Below are positions 22,776 through 24,170 of a DNA stretch of 24,170 nucleotides, piece by piece. Position 1 is the first letter of the stretch. The number at the start of each line of letters is the position of its first letter. Source of the stretch: DATBFU01 sp035498405 (GTDB lineage Bacteria; Acidobacteriota; Thermoanaerobaculia; UBA5066; Gp7-AA6); contig DATKAE010000080.1 in the NCBI GenBank assembly GCA_035498405.1, forward strand, positions 1-24,170, read 5' to 3'. The notes below the pieces were generated by a model that had not been told where the DNA came from, searched no databases, and saw nothing but the letters and a program-made list of their open reading frames with translations. The translations under genes were made by a program, and so were the position numbers.

Positions 22776-23420
22776 ATGTTTGAACCGAACTACAGACGAT
22801 CTGCCTGCAGTGCGCTGGTCGCTCTGGCGGTTGCCGCCACGGCGGCCGGCTGCCGTCGGGAGGCTGCGGCGCCGGCCCCCGCATCGCCGCCTCCGCAGTC
22901 GCCCGCCTCGCAGACCGGTTCGATTCCCCCCGCCTATGGACTGCGCCCGGCCGAACGACAGGCGGTCGAGGGCTTCTTGCGGCGACACCCGGAGTTGCGA
23001 CTGCCGACCGAGGACGACCGTCGCGTCTCGGCTTCGGGAGAGGGGGACATGCGGCACCTCTACGGCGTCTACCACCCCTACTTCGTGCGCGGGGACCTGA
23101 ACGACGACGGCATTCTCGACTTCGTCATGGGTTTCGTTCGTCGGGATTCCGCCGTTTCCACTCCCTGGTTTACCGTCGTGGTGTTCGCCGGAAAGGACTC
23201 CGGGAAGGAATCCACGCCGTCCTTCGGCGAGACCTTCCTCGAACGGGACATCTCACTGGCCGCAGGAGACATCTCGATCGATCGCGACGCCATCGTGATT
23301 ACGCCGGATCTTGATGACGAGACGACCCGCCGCTATCGCTGGGACCCGGCCCGCCGTTCCTACGTGTTCGTTCGCGACGACGACAGCGAGGCCGAACCGC
23401 CCGACGTCTCCCGGACCTGA
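22776..23420 (+). CDS. Predicted lipoprotein with a calcium-type DxNxDG loop
   Basis: 214 residues. A signal peptide (hydrophobic about 10-24) ends in TAAGC, giving lipidation at C26; a Pro/Ala/Ser-rich tether (27-53) follows. The globular part includes D107-L-N109-D-D111-G-I-L-D115, an EF-hand/FG-GAP-like calcium loop, then a hydrophobic strand DFVMGFV and several strands. I do not recognise a named family; the arrangement resembles VCBS/FG-GAP-type secreted proteins reduced to one loop. It probably sits on the periplasmic face of a membrane. It is divergent from the lyase gene and is followed within about 80 bases by priA. Confidence 0.72.
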   Translation: MFEPNYRRSACSALVALAVAATAAGCRREAAAPAPASPPPQSPASQTGSIPPAYGLRPAERQAVEGFLRRHPELRLPTEDDRRVSASGEGDMRHLYGVYHPYFVRGDLNDDGILDFVMGFVRRDSAVSTPWFTVVVFAGKDSGKESTPSFGETFLERDISLAAGDISIDRDAIVITPDLDDETTRRYRWDPARRSYVFVRDDDSEAEPPDVSRT

Positions 23421-23503
23421 GGACTCCCGCCATCGATACGACTCGGTCCGATCGCCCCGGTGATCCGACCCCCTCCGATTCCTCGACGGTTCCGCCGCCC
23501 GGG

Positions 23504-24170
23504 TTGGCCGGGCGCGCCGTATCCGTCGCGCTGCCGCTTCCACTCCGGCGCGAATTTTCGTATCGCGTGCCGGAATCCATGGCGCCGCCGGAGCCGGGCA
23601 CACGGGTTCGGGTGCCCTTCGGCGAGCGCGTGCTGACGGGGGTAGTGATGGGGCCGGCCGCCGCCGGGGACCCGGCGGGTCGGCGAGACCTGATCGAGTC
23701 GCTCGACCTCGAGCCGGCTTGTCCGGCCGAGCTGCTTGCGATCGCCTCGCGGGTTGCCGAGCGCTTCTTCGTTTCGACGGGAGAGATCTTGAGAAGCGCC
23801 CTGCCGGCGCGGCTTCCGGCCGCGGGCGCCGTTCGCTACCGGCTCACGGAACGCGGGGCGCTGGCACGGGGCGCCGGAGCCGAGCAGGAGATCCTCCAAC
23901 GCCTTTCCGGCGGCGAGTCGGTTCGCGTCACGGACCTGGCCGGGCCTGGACGCCAAGAGTCCCTCCGCTCCCTCGAGGAGCGTGGCTGGATCCGGCCCGT
24001 GACTCACTACCGGCAGCGCCGCCGCCGCTTCGAACTCGCGTACACGCCGGCAAGAACCGAACCGGCGCAGCGCGCCCGGAGCTTGGGCCGGAGCCCCAAG
24101 GCCGCTCAGGCGCTCGCCTACCTGGAGTCGCTCGGCCGTCCCGCGACCGCGCGGGAGATTCGCGCCGGAA
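23504..24170 (+). CDS. priA: Primosomal protein N' (PriA helicase), N-terminal part (3' end cut by window)
   Basis: At least 222 residues, running off the right edge without a stop. The opening AVSVALPLPLRREFSYRVPE...PPEPGTRVRVPFGERVLTGVVMG is the 3'-DNA-binding domain of PriA, the helicase that restarts stalled replication forks. A winged-helix region follows (about 110-222). The DEAD/helicase and zinc parts lie beyond the window. The start is uncertain: TTG at 23504 is the only standard start near the conserved domain and has no Shine-Dalgarno, while the frame is open further up to the lipoprotein stop, where an ATC at 23432 has GAGGA eight bases before it. Confidence 0.88.
   Translation, partial: MAGRAVSVALPLPLRREFSYRVPESMAPPEPGTRVRVPFGERVLTGVVMGPAAAGDPAGRRDLIESLDLEPACPAELLAIASRVAERFFVSTGEILRSALPARLPAAGAVRYRLTERGALARGAGAEQEILQRLSGGESVRVTDLAGPGRQESLRSLEERGWIRPVTHYRQRRRRFELAYTPARTEPAQRARSLGRSPKAAQALAYLESLGRPATAREIRAG

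Noticed and set aside
22680..23075. Upstream extension of the lyase reading frame (to 615 residues)
   Set aside because: It runs antisense through the lipoprotein gene and does not resemble the lyase family.
1..24170. Search for CRISPR arrays, tRNA, rRNA, insertion sequences and defence genes
   Set aside because: No spaced direct repeats, no RNA-gene-like folds, no transposase or integrase text, and no compositional break noticed; the window is mainly core genes.

Overview
This window is a GC-rich (roughly two-thirds G+C by eye), gene-dense bacterial chromosome segment with 28 protein genes and no gap longer than about 160 bases. It encodes lipid A synthesis and export (LpxB, an MsbA-type exporter), so the organism has an LPS outer membrane. 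The gene orders scpA-scpB-rluB-cmk-rpsA-HU/IHF and yicC-gmk-rpoZ-coaBC, together with a DUF6677 protein, a DUF4097 protein and a duplicated ComEA-like helix-hairpin-helix protein, point to Acidobacteriota or a related deep lineage. That placement is inference from gene content and order. I see no tRNA, rRNA, CRISPR array, insertion sequence or prophage.

Layout. 1-331: the 3' end of an NAD(P)H-binding epimerase-like gene. 362-4971 (minus strand): an envelope/regulatory cluster, read as ECF sigma factor, zinc-finger anti-sigma factor with a HEAT-like periplasmic part, a large DUF4097 protein, then a secreted double helix-hairpin-helix protein. 5084-11447 (plus): M50 protease, scpA, scpB, rluB-like, cmk, rpsA, HU/IHF, HIT hydrolase. 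11444-16056 (plus): two small membrane proteins, lpxB, an MsbA-like exporter and yicC, mostly joined by 1-4 base overlaps. 16053-18241 (plus): gmk, rpoZ, coaBC. 18207-19618: a methyltransferase and a type-4 uracil-DNA glycosylase, divergently arranged. 19628-21095 (minus): two tandem membrane paralogues of the PuuD N-terminal family, separated by an intrinsic terminator. 21228-22679 (minus): an aspartase/fumarase-family lyase. 22776-24170 (plus): a calcium-loop lipoprotein and the 5' part of priA.

How the genes work together. Most of the window is housekeeping: chromosome condensation (ScpAB), nucleotide supply (Cmk, Gmk), translation and nucleoid proteins (S1, HU/IHF), lipid A assembly, coenzyme A synthesis, DNA repair and replication restart. 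The most accessory-looking part is the sigma/anti-sigma/DUF4097/helix-hairpin-helix block, which could be an envelope-stress regulon with an intramembrane protease encoded divergently beside it. I found no clear novel defence or mobile system. The points most worth a second look are: a recurring -10-like hexamer just upstream of start codons that lack Shine-Dalgarno sequences (suggesting leaderless mRNAs); an intrinsic terminator ending only a few bases before the start codon of a paralogous gene; a possible CTG start with a perfect Shine-Dalgarno in the lyase gene; and two substituted active-site positions in CoaBC.
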